From NCBI RefSeq assembly GCF_000620765.1, contig NZ_JIAK01000018.1:1-64000 (forward strand): a DNA stretch of 64,000 bases. Direction: 5' to 3'. Source of the stretch: Desulfovermiculus halophilus DSM 18834 (GTDB lineage Bacteria > Desulfobacterota > Desulfovibrionia > Desulfovibrionales > Desulfothermaceae). The position numbers were made by a program, and so were the translations under genes. Numbering within the stretch: the first letter of the stretch is position 1; each line of letters opens with the position of its first letter. This document shows positions 55,004 through 62,975 of this stretch, in pieces. The notes below the pieces were generated by a model that saw only the letters and a list, made by a program, of their open reading frames with translations, was not told where the DNA came from and ran no database searches.

Positions 55004-55669
55004 CTACAGGGGAAGAAGCCAGGAAGCCAGAGTATACAGCACGGGAACAATGACCTTGTGCACCGCCCCGGTCAGGAAGAGGACGATAAGGATGATGAAT
55101 CCATATTTGGCGCTTTGCATATAGCTCTGAGCCAGATGCGGGGGGAGCAGGCCGGCCAGGATATTGCTTCCATCCAAAGGAGGAATGGGCAGGAGATTGA
55201 ACAATCCCAGCCCCAGATTGACCAAGACTCCGGCCTGGCACATGTACAAAACAGGTTCAATGATTCCCATGCTTCCGCCGCCCCGGGGCATGTATCCGTA
55301 CATGGCCACGATGAGATGAAAAAGAGCGGCAAAGGCCACGGCCAGGATGAAGTTGGTCAGGGGTCCGGCTATGGAAACCAGAATCATGCCCTGGCGTGGA
55401 TTCTGAAAATATCTGGGATTGACCGGTACCGGCTTGGCCCAGCCGACCTTGACCAAAAACAGGGCCAGGGTGCCGATGGGATCCAGGTGCTTGATAGGAT
55501 TCAAGGTCAGTCTGCCGGCTGTTTTGGCCGTGGGGTCTCCAAGCAGATAGGCCACGTATCCGTGGGCAACCTCGTGGAAGGTTATGGCCATGAGCACAGG
55601 GACTGCCAAAATGGCAAACTGCTGGATGAATTGTGCGATGTCGGGCATGGCCTCAATGGCTATCATCAT
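55004..55669 (-). CDS. Site-2 protease family (M50) membrane metalloprotease
   Basis: A 221-residue integral membrane protein; an internal ATG at 55648 (MPDIAQF) has a better ribosome site. The zinc motif FHEVAHGYVAYLLGD lies in the first helix region; PLDGSNILAGLLP gives the third ligand. Five to six hydrophobic segments follow. It is the short rhomboid-like S2P subgroup with no PDZ or CBS domain. Substrate unknown. Confidence 0.9.
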   Translation of the reverse strand: MMIAIEAMPDIAQFIQQFAILAVPVLMAITFHEVAHGYVAYLLGDPTAKTAGRLTLNPIKHLDPIGTLALFLVKVGWAKPVPVNPRYFQNPRQGMILVSIAGPLTNFILAVAFAALFHLIVAMYGYMPRGGGSMGIIEPVLYMCQAGVLVNLGLGLFNLLPIPPLDGSNILAGLLPPHLAQSYMQSAKYGFIILIVLFLTGAVHKVIVPVLYTLASWLLPL

Positions 55670-55693
55670 CTCGCATTCCGGGCAAGAAAAATC

Positions 55694-55772
55694 GGCTCTT
55701 CGACACAGAAAGTGGAATTGCCTGCATAAGAGATGGCAAACTCCAAAAATCCACAGGCTAGGTCGAAGAACC
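55694..55772. repeat. Foldback element copy M7, short form (79 bp)
   Basis: GGCTCTTCGACACAGAAAGT ... CTAGGTCGAAGAACC. It sits upstream of the site-2 protease gene, in its leader. Confidence 0.85.
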
Positions 55773-55935
55773 GAAAATTCCAGGGAGCGAGACAGAAGGT
55801 ACAGGATGACGGACAGGGCTGAGAATGAACCGGAAAACAGGATGAAGTCGATGATGCAGGGACCAGTCCGGGATTGATCTTGGGGAAAGAGGAAGATGCT
55901 TGTCCTGGAGGAAAAACAAAGGTAGTGTCTGCACT

Positions 55936-56424
55936 ATGCAAAACATCTCCCGCGCCATACATACCTACGTGCACTCAAGGCAGATGCAGGAGAATCTTGA
56001 TATCGCCCGGTTGTGGCAGCACTGGCCGGACGTTGTCGGTCCTGAGCTGAGCGAGACGGCAAAGCCCCTGGGGAGGAGAAAGGGGGCTCTGGTCATTGGT
56101 GTCCAGGACAGCGCAGCAATGCAGGAGCTGAGGTTCTATGCCCAGGAGATCCTGGATCGGATAGCGGAGTTTTTGGACCACCAGCCCTTTGACAAGGTGG
56201 CGGTGGAACTGATAAAGGGAAGGGCTTGTCTGGACGGGGTGCAGCTCGACCACTCCTGGATCGTGCCTGAGCCCGAACTGCCCGAATACATCGGTGAATT
56301 GGCTCCATATTTACCGGAAGGCTCTGCCATTCGTTCCTGCTATGAGGCGTATGTACGAGCCGTGACTGAGCGATCAGGCCAGGGCAGACAGACAAAGAGT
56401 GATGGTCTGGATGGAAAAGACTAA
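55936..56424 (+). CDS. DUF721 / DciA-like protein
   Basis: About 162 residues from ATG 55936. The core (LARLWQHWPDVVGPELSETA-like text, then GALVIGVQDSAAMQELRFYA) matches DUF721, the family of DciA, a replicative-helicase loader or operator. The C-terminal half is specific to this protein. Function as DciA is inferred from family only. Confidence 0.75.
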   Translation: MQNISRAIHTYVHSRQMQENLDIARLWQHWPDVVGPELSETAKPLGRRKGALVIGVQDSAAMQELRFYAQEILDRIAEFLDHQPFDKVAVELIKGRACLDGVQLDHSWIVPEPELPEYIGELAPYLPEGSAIRSCYEAYVRAVTERSGQGRQTKSDGLDGKD

Positions 56425-56501
56425 TCTGTGCGCCGCACCCGGACCTTGAATATGGTCCACAAAGAATCGCAACTCTCCAGTTTTGAGGAGGATATACACC
56501 C

Positions 56502-56846
56502 ATGAGCGATGAGCTGACCCTTGAATCTCTGCAGCTTTCCAAGCCGCTGGAAAAAATGACCGCCAAGGAACTTCGCGAGCTGGCTATTGACAAGATCCCG
56601 CAGATTACCGGCGCATCCGGTATGGGCAAGGACGAGCTGGTCAGCGCCATCAAGGAAGAGCTGGGTCTGACCGATGATTCCCAGGCATCGGCCTACAAGG
56701 AAGAGATCCGGTCTCTGAAACGAAGGATCAAAGATCTGCGGGCCCAGAAGCAGGAAGCCGGCACTTTGAGTCAGAAGGAAAAGGACAAGCTGCGCAAGGA
56801 GATCAAGCAGCTCAAGCGCCGGACCCGGCGACTGGCCGCTGGGTAA
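56502..56846 (+). CDS. Rho N-terminal (SAP-like) domain protein
   Basis: A 114-residue protein with GAGGAGG before the ATG. Residues 15-60 form a Rho-N domain (KMTAKELRELAIDKIPQITG, GMGKDELVSAIKEELG); residues 65-114 form a basic coiled coil rich in Lys and Arg. It likely binds nucleic acid. Role unknown. Confidence 0.8.
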   Translation: MSDELTLESLQLSKPLEKMTAKELRELAIDKIPQITGASGMGKDELVSAIKEELGLTDDSQASAYKEEIRSLKRRIKDLRAQKQEAGTLSQKEKDKLRKEIKQLKRRTRRLAAG

Positions 56847-56906
56847 AAAACTGCAAATTTTTTCTTGACAGGCAGCGCCAAATTCTTTAGACAGTTCTTT
56901 CGCGTT

Positions 56907-56980
56907 TGGGGGTTGGTCTAGAGGCAAGACGCCGGGTTCTGGCCCCGGTAACAAAGGTTCGAATCCTTTACCCCCAGCCA
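56907..56980 (+). tRNA. tRNA-Gln(CTG)
   Basis: TGGGGGTTGGTCTAG start, anticodon loop TTCTGGC, T-arm GGTTCGAATCC, ends ACCCCCAGCCA. Confidence 0.95.
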
Positions 56981-56989
56981 ATTTAGGGC

Positions 56990-57067
56990 GTCCCCATCGT
57001 CTAGCCCGGTCCAGGACACCGGCCTTTCACGCCGGCGACGGGGGTTCAAATCCCCCTGGGGACGCCA
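56990..57067 (+). tRNA. tRNA-Glu(TTC)
   Basis: GTCCCCATCGTCTAG start, anticodon loop CTTTCAC, T-arm GGTTCAAATCC, ends GGGGACGCCA. The D-loop carries extra bases relative to the CTC isoacceptor. Confidence 0.93.
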
Positions 57068-57090
57068 AAAAAAAACAAGCGGTTGCGTTT

Positions 57091-57119
57091 TCCCCTGGTT
57101 TTGGCCAGGGGATTTTTTT
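57091..57119 (+). terminator. Terminator of the Gln-Glu tRNA pair
   Basis: TCCCCTGG, loop TTTTGG, CCAGGGGA, then seven T. Confidence 0.88.
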
Positions 57120-57264
57120 GTGCTCAGGGTTTGCTTCAGACCTCAATGGGGCCATCTGGCGGCTCATCCCCAAAGTTCTTGGATAACCCGCATGCCGGAA
57201 ACTGAAGGACACATCTCTTGCAGAGACGTTACTACGACAGCCACGCTTTTATATGGCCTTGCCA

Positions 57265-57346
57265 GGGATTGGTCCGTGGCCACGATTTTGGCCGACGCAT
57301 CCAAGGCTCGTGCCGGTCGTAAATCGAAAAGCCACGGACCAATCCC
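57265..57346. repeat. 16-bp perfect inverted repeat between tRNA-Glu and jetD
   Basis: GGGATTGGTCCGTGGC (57265-57280) and GCCACGGACCAATCCC (57331-57346), with a smaller inner dyad CGATTT/AAATCG. The 57120-57412 gap otherwise holds no gene that I can support. Confidence 0.75.
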
Positions 57347-57412
57347 CGGCTTCGGCCAAGGACACTTTGAATTTAAGGAAAATGTGGCTTTAGAGTTAAT
57401 GCGCCGTATGGC

Positions 57413-58396
57413 TTAAGGCATGCTTGCCTCCCACCAGGCGTGCACGCCCAAAAGATGCAGAATCTGCTCCTGCTCGGCATAGACTTGCTTGTCCCGGCCC
57501 CAGGCTGCAAGCTCCTGGATTTCGGGTCGAATGTACTGGGCAGGATCAAACGCCCTGGCTCCATTCCAGGCCGGCAGGCTCTCCCGTATCCCTTGCAGGT
57601 GTTTCAGCGCAGGCACAAACCGACCTTCCCTTCCGCTCTGCAGGCAGAGCTGCTCAAAAATGCGCAAACCATCCGGATCAAAGTCCCCGAAATGGACCCA
57701 TGTGCACTTTTGGGGCAGACTGCGCAGCCACATGGCCGAAAGCCCTGTATTGTAGCCGGGGCAAAACAGGACCATTCCCCGGGCCGGCTGTATCTGCTGA
57801 AAAGGGGCCAGGTTTTCGCTGCTCAGAACGAAATCTATGCCGGTGAGATCAAACTCTTCAACCTGAGCGGCTCTGGGTCCGGGAATGCACACCTGGCCCA
57901 GGGCAGAAGTGACCAGGCTCAAGTCAAGTATCCCGGGACGATGGGTGAGCGGGGCACAGGCCTTAAGCCGCAGTTCGCCCCGCAGATGGCGGTCCCTGGA
58001 CCAGAGGGCAAAAATCTTGTTTAATATCGGAATACGCTGGATGTGCTTGGAGTCGCCAAAGACCCGGGCGCTGACCGCCTGCATTCGCAATGAATGCTCA
58101 GGCTTCTGGCCGTTTTCTTCCAGATCCCGCAGCAGGCGCAGGGCCTCAAGGGGGCGCGAGCCGATGTTCACCTCCAGGCCCAGCCTCTGGACCAGCTCCT
58201 GGGCCTGGTCTCTGGCCTGAATGACTTCCAGGCACTGACCCTCGACGATCTCCCGCAGCCCAGCCGCATCAGCCAGGACCACCTCCCGGCCCTGTCTGAG
58301 CGCCAGTCCGGCTTCGATAAGGGGATCCAGAACCCTGGTATAGTGTATCCGGCCCTGCTCCAAGAGTTCAGTCCAGACCAGGCATTTCTTGAGCAT
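57413..58396 (-). CDS. jetD: Wadjet JetD, TOPRIM-type nuclease subunit
   Basis: About 327 residues from ATG 58396, with GAGGG upstream; a GTG at 58414 would overlap jetC by 11. The C-terminal TOPRIM-like domain has the acidic signature VHFGDFDPDGLRIF (D-x-D) and an earlier Glu in VLSSENLAPF. The N-terminal part is a helical winged-type region. In Wadjet, JetD cleaves circular plasmid DNA after the JetABC condensin extrudes it. Confidence 0.87.
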   Translation of the reverse strand: MLKKCLVWTELLEQGRIHYTRVLDPLIEAGLALRQGREVVLADAAGLREIVEGQCLEVIQARDQAQELVQRLGLEVNIGSRPLEALRLLRDLEENGQKPEHSLRMQAVSARVFGDSKHIQRIPILNKIFALWSRDRHLRGELRLKACAPLTHRPGILDLSLVTSALGQVCIPGPRAAQVEEFDLTGIDFVLSSENLAPFQQIQPARGMVLFCPGYNTGLSAMWLRSLPQKCTWVHFGDFDPDGLRIFEQLCLQSGREGRFVPALKHLQGIRESLPAWNGARAFDPAQYIRPEIQELAAWGRDKQVYAEQEQILHLLGVHAWWEASMP

Positions 58397-58403
58397 GCAA
58401 CCC

Positions 58404-61400
58404 TCAGGCCTCACCCTTATGGTAGATCGAGACGTGGGTCACCCCTTGCTTTAAGGGGGTGAGCAGGTGGCAGATGGTATCTGGGACCTCAATGGTCCGG
58501 GGTAGGGCGACCAGGAGCTGAGAACCGGAACGATCCAGGAGCTCGCGCACGGTATACACGGCCTGCTCGTCCAGGCGTTCGGCCTCGTCCAAAGCCATGA
58601 TCAAAAGCCCTCTGGCCTGGGCCTGTCCGGCCTCCCCACCCCAGTGAAACAACAAGGCCAGACAAATGGCCAGATTGATCCCTAAGGTCTCGCCTCCGGA
58701 AAACCCTTTTTGCCTGCTCTCCCCGTCCTGGTCGGTGATGGACCAGCCCAGATCGATGTAGGTGCGGTAATCGGCGATCTGCTCTTCACTCACATCCCCC
58801 CGGCCCTGGCGGAAAATACTTTTGACCAGGGTCTGAACAAACTCCCGAAGGGTGGTCTGGCTGCCGAAATCCATGAGGGAGAGGACCTCGCCCTTGAGCT
58901 TTTTCAAGTTTTCATACTGGGCAAGATACTTCAGCTCAATGCGCACCTGGCGAATCCGGCCGAAACGGATGTCGGCCAGGATGGCATTCACCTTGTCCAG
59001 GCGGCGCTTGAGCTTGGAGATCTCCTGATCCACCTTTTGCCGGATATCCTGCACATAGGTCTTGATCCTGGCCTCAATCTCCCCCAGCTCCCGCTGCAGG
59101 CGCTGAAACTGATCCTCGACCTTGTCCAGCTCCAGGAAGGAGGGGATGATGTTTTCCAGGATCATGTCCACCCGGGCCTCGGTCGGGCTGTCCGGGGGCA
59201 GATGCAGGGAATTTTCCTGGACAATACGGCCCACACTTTTGTTCAGATCTTCGGCGGCCGCTTCCCATTGGGCCCGCAGTCTGGAGACATTCTCAAGACT
59301 GTGCTCTCCAGGCCTGTACCCCGGATCCTGCCCGGGATAGTACCTCTTCCAGGTCTCCAGAAACTCCAGCTCCGTCTTCTTGGCCTGCTCTTCCTTTTCA
59401 TTGAGTCGCTGGATCTCGTCCCCTATCCTCTGAAACAGTTCGCCTTTGCGCGCGGACTCGGTATACAGGTTGTATATGGTTTCTTCCTGCTTTTTCAATT
59501 CATTGTCCAGACTGGAGATCCTGTCCTGAATAACCTGAGCCTTGGAAAAATCGATCCGGCCCTCCAAAACATCCATGGGTTCTTCGTTTCGCAGGCCCTG
59601 CAAACGGGTCACCGTTCTGTCCAGCTCCTTATCAGTCCGGGAAAATTCGGCCTGCAGATTCTTGATTTCCGTACGCACCCGAACCAGCTCTTTGTCCACT
59701 CCAGCCAGCTCCTGATCCAGCTTTTTCCGTTCCCTTTCCAGGCTCTTGAGCTCTTTTTCGCCCTGCGTGCACTGTTTCGCCGCGTCCTGGAGTGCAAAAT
59801 GATCCTTTCTGGCGTATAGGTCCTGCACATAGCGGTATTGCTTCAAGATGGCCGAAGACTGTTTTTCCAGCTCCGAGATCTCCTCCTTCATCCGGGCGTG
59901 CTCGGCAGTGCAGGTCGAATCCTCCAGGGCCTCCCACATCCCGAGCAGCTTCCTGCCCGTCTTGATCCGCTCCCGGTTTCTGCGCCGCTCGTTTTCCATC
60001 CTGTCCAGCTCTGTCTGCAAATGGTCCTTTTCCCGGCCCAGGCGCTTGAGCTCCCTGGCCCTGGCCCGGGCTCCGAGCCAGACATGGGATTTCGGGGCGT
60101 ACCAGTACAGGCCGCCCTGACCTGAAATATCACCCGTACCGGCCTGTATGGAGCGAAAGTTTTCCGGGTCCCCATCCTTGGCCAGAAGCAAAAACTCTTC
60201 CTGGCCCAAATCCTGGTCGGAGAGCTCAGCAGGATCCTCAATCAGCACTCCCCGGGCAAAAGGCCCCAGCCTGGCCTGGACCCGGGCGGCCTGTTCCAGA
60301 TCCAGATGTTCATACCGTGAGGCCACCAGCCTTAGCCGGCCGGCATCCACTTCCCGGGCTACAGCCGGGGGCAGGCTGGGCCGGCCCTGTTCCAGATCGG
60401 CAATCTGCTGCTCCAGTGTTTCCAGACTGTCGGTGACCCGGGCAATAGGCGCATCAAAGTCCACATTCTCCCAGGACTCGACCAGGTCTTCGAAGGCCTG
60501 CCTGCCCATCTGCACAGCATCACTGCCTTCCGGGATCTCCGGGGTCAGCTCCCTGGCCAATCCCCGAGCCTTCTGGTAACTGTCCGCCCGCTGTTTAAGC
60601 TCTGCGCACCGTTTTTTCAGTTCCGGGAGACTGTCCAGCCTGGCCTTGTCTTTTTGGGCCTGGTTCCAGGCCTGCTGCACATCGACCCACGAGGTCAGTG
60701 TGCGGCCTGCAATCTCTGGAGCCTGCTTTAGCAGGTTCTGCAGTTCCCGGTACCGGTCCCTGTCCACCCGGAGATACTTGAGCCGCTCGGCAAGCTCCGC
60801 TGTCTGGACCTCAAGCCGGCCTGACCTGGCTTTGAGATCCTCCCGCTTGCTGGTCAGGCCCTCGCCCTCTGTCTCCAACTGCTCCAGGCGGGTGCCCATG
60901 TCCGCAACCTGCTCCTGCAGGGTCTTTTCCCGTTCCAGGGCCTGTACATACTCTTGATGGTGCTTTTGCTGCCTGGACAGCTCATCCTGGCGGCTGACAT
61001 ACTTGTCCCGTTCCTGACTGAGCTCGCTTTTACGGTCCTTGCTCTGCCTCAGCCTTTCCTCCAGCTCCTGCATCTCCCGGGATGTCCGGGCCTCCCGCTC
61101 TTTTTCCCTGCCCAGCTTTTCCCGGCAGGACCTGATCGCGGACTGCACCCGGCCCAGCTCAGTGGACAAATACAGGCGTCTGCGGTCGTCCACCCGGGAA
61201 CGCTTTTCTTCCAGCTCCTGCCTGACGGCCCGGAACCTGTCCAGGGCCTGGAGCTGTTCAGTCAGCTTGCGCCGATCGCGCATCAAGCGCTCCACATCCG
61301 CAAACTTGACCCCCTGGGCCGGATCCGGGCAGAGCATCTCCATCAAAAAGGCCCCCAGCCTGTCCAGCTTGGGCCGGGTGACCTGGCTCCACAAGGCGGC

Positions 61401-61988
61401 AAACTTCTTCTTGCCCTGCCGGTCCATGGATACGGGCAGCAGCCCCTGGGCAAAAAGGTGGCGGTGGTACTCGTCAACCGAGGAAAAATCATTGGCCTGG
61501 CCCTGGATGTCCCGGTGCAGGATGTTTTTTTTCAGAGCCTGAAAATCCGGGGTGATCAATGATTTCTCCCGGTCCATGAACAGATCGAGATCGGCCGGGA
61601 CATGGGTCAGGACAAAAGGCCCGAGCTCCAGGCTCTCGGTTGTGGCCTTGGCATGCAGGCGGACTCCCAGAGCGGTGATCTCCTCGTGACCGGAGACAGT
61701 GAGCACCGCCCAGCCCACCCGGCCGCTGAGCTGGCCGGACAGGGTACGGTCGTACTGGCCGGTGGCCACATTCAGGTTGATGTACTGCTGGTGGCAGATG
61801 AGTATGGTCTGCACTGCATCCAGGATGGTTGTCTTGCCCACGGCATTGTTCCCGGACAGGACCGTCATCCTGGGATGCAGGGCAATATGCGCTGCCGGAA
61901 AGAGCTTGTAGCCCACGAGCAAAAGCCCGGTGGCCACAATATCGTCCGGGACGAATACCTCAGGTATCTTCTGGACCGTTTTCTTCAT
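58404..61988 (-). CDS. jetC: Wadjet JetC, SMC-like ATPase
   Basis: A 1194-residue SMC/MukB-like protein. Walker A: LSGNNAVGKTTILDAVQTIL near residue 45. Two long coiled-coil stretches flank a hinge-like globular part near residues 530-680. ABC signature KGFSGGETLGINLAICLALL near 1085, Walker B LLIMALDEAERLD near 1120. It is the loop-extruding motor of the JetABC complex. It overlaps jetB by 29 bases. Confidence 0.92.
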   Translation of the reverse strand: MKKTVQKIPEVFVPDDIVATGLLLVGYKLFPAAHIALHPRMTVLSGNNAVGKTTILDAVQTILICHQQYINLNVATGQYDRTLSGQLSGRVGWAVLTVSGHEEITALGVRLHAKATTESLELGPFVLTHVPADLDLFMDREKSLITPDFQALKKNILHRDIQGQANDFSSVDEYHRHLFAQGLLPVSMDRQGKKKFAALWSQVTRPKLDRLGAFLMEMLCPDPAQGVKFADVERLMRDRRKLTEQLQALDRFRAVRQELEEKRSRVDDRRRLYLSTELGRVQSAIRSCREKLGREKEREARTSREMQELEERLRQSKDRKSELSQERDKYVSRQDELSRQQKHHQEYVQALEREKTLQEQVADMGTRLEQLETEGEGLTSKREDLKARSGRLEVQTAELAERLKYLRVDRDRYRELQNLLKQAPEIAGRTLTSWVDVQQAWNQAQKDKARLDSLPELKKRCAELKQRADSYQKARGLARELTPEIPEGSDAVQMGRQAFEDLVESWENVDFDAPIARVTDSLETLEQQIADLEQGRPSLPPAVAREVDAGRLRLVASRYEHLDLEQAARVQARLGPFARGVLIEDPAELSDQDLGQEEFLLLAKDGDPENFRSIQAGTGDISGQGGLYWYAPKSHVWLGARARARELKRLGREKDHLQTELDRMENERRRNRERIKTGRKLLGMWEALEDSTCTAEHARMKEEISELEKQSSAILKQYRYVQDLYARKDHFALQDAAKQCTQGEKELKSLERERKKLDQELAGVDKELVRVRTEIKNLQAEFSRTDKELDRTVTRLQGLRNEEPMDVLEGRIDFSKAQVIQDRISSLDNELKKQEETIYNLYTESARKGELFQRIGDEIQRLNEKEEQAKKTELEFLETWKRYYPGQDPGYRPGEHSLENVSRLRAQWEAAAEDLNKSVGRIVQENSLHLPPDSPTEARVDMILENIIPSFLELDKVEDQFQRLQRELGEIEARIKTYVQDIRQKVDQEISKLKRRLDKVNAILADIRFGRIRQVRIELKYLAQYENLKKLKGEVLSLMDFGSQTTLREFVQTLVKSIFRQGRGDVSEEQIADYRTYIDLGWSITDQDGESRQKGFSGGETLGINLAICLALLFHWGGEAGQAQARGLLIMALDEAERLDEQAVYTVRELLDRSGSQLLVALPRTIEVPDTICHLLTPLKQGVTHVSIYHKGEA

Positions 61989-62685
61989 TGTCCTCTTCTT
62001 CCCAATCTATGCTGGACCAGATGCTGTGAATGGCTGCGTCCAGATCTTCCTGTCCCGCATACTCCAGATCCAGGCTCCGCCTGGCCGGCTCCAGAAAACG
62101 AACCAGGGCCGGCAGGCGCAGGATGCGCAAGGCGTCAAAGTCCGCATTCACTGACGGAGCGAGCTCGATAAACCGCAGCCTGTGCAGGTCTCGCAGACAG
62201 GTCAAAACCCAAATAGTCAGTTGCTGCATCTTTTTCGCGCTCTGCTGTCTGTTTCTGGCGGCCCGCTTCTGCTGCGGGTTAAATATCCGGATCAGCTGGT
62301 TGAACTCAAAGCTGTTCTCCAAACGGCTGATCAGCTCTTTGGCCCGGACCTCGTCCTTACCTTCAATGCCCGAGGACATGAAGTGCCAGGCCAGGAAAAG
62401 ACCCAAAAACGTAGCTCCCCGGCGCAGGGAAGCGACCTTGATCCGCGAGGAGCTGGGGGTCAGGTGATAGAAGGCCTCTCCGCCCTGGGCCGCCCGCTGC
62501 AGCCGGTAGCCCATAAAGGCGAAAAACGAGGACCAGGTGTCGTAATGGGTCTCCAGAAATCTGTACTCCGCGATCAAATGGGCGTCGATGTTCTGCCCGG
62601 CCTGCAGGCGATGAATGATCCGCCTGGACAGATTGTCGTTTTCTAAAAGGACCTGCATGTCCAGGTTCATGTATTCTTCAAGCAT
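61960..62685 (-). CDS. jetB: Wadjet JetB, MukE-like subunit
   Basis: A 241-residue protein with MukE-like winged-helix text (HLIAEYRFLETHYDTWSSFF, LRRGATFLGLFL, ELAPSVNADFDALRI) and an acidic tail. It links the kleisin JetA to the JetC heads. The start overlaps nothing, and its end overlaps jetC. The exact start (62685 or five codons later) is uncertain. Confidence 0.85.
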   Translation of the reverse strand: MLEEYMNLDMQVLLENDNLSRRIIHRLQAGQNIDAHLIAEYRFLETHYDTWSSFFAFMGYRLQRAAQGGEAFYHLTPSSSRIKVASLRRGATFLGLFLAWHFMSSGIEGKDEVRAKELISRLENSFEFNQLIRIFNPQQKRAARNRQQSAKKMQQLTIWVLTCLRDLHRLRFIELAPSVNADFDALRILRLPALVRFLEPARRSLDLEYAGQEDLDAAIHSIWSSIDWEEEDNEENGPEDT

Positions 62686-62975
62686 AAAGATTTATTGGGC
62701 CAGCCCTGTTCGGAAATATTGTCAGCATTGATCAATCCAGCAAAACCTTTGAATCACGATATTCATTCACTCTGTGCAGCAGAGAGATCCTTCGCTCGCA
62801 GACTCACTCAGGATGACAAGCACTCGTAGACTCTTCCAGGGCTTGTCCTGAGTTTTCGAAGAGCTTGTCCTAAGTCTTCGAAGGATCTGACATGAGAAGG
62901 CTATAGATGTGTTTTGTCATTCTGAACGAGTCTTCGAGTGAAGAATCTCTCTTTGGATGGGCTATGATTCTTTAT
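62686..62975. repeat. 290-bp gap between jetA and jetB with dispersed-repeat sequence
   Basis: 62782-62952 reads as a nested repeat: AGAGATCCTTCGCTCGCAGA ... TTCTGAACGAGTCTTCGAGT then GAAGAATCTCTC. Its ends are inverted copies (GAGAGATCCTTCG...; ...GAAGAATCTCTC). Inside are the tandem-like phrases CTTGTCCTGAGTTTTCGAAG and CTTGTCCTAAGTCTTCGAAG. No gene. Confidence 0.65.

Noticed and set aside
57120-57416. 98-codon frame downstream of tRNA-Glu
   Set aside because: Starts in the terminator's tail and consists largely of the inverted repeat.
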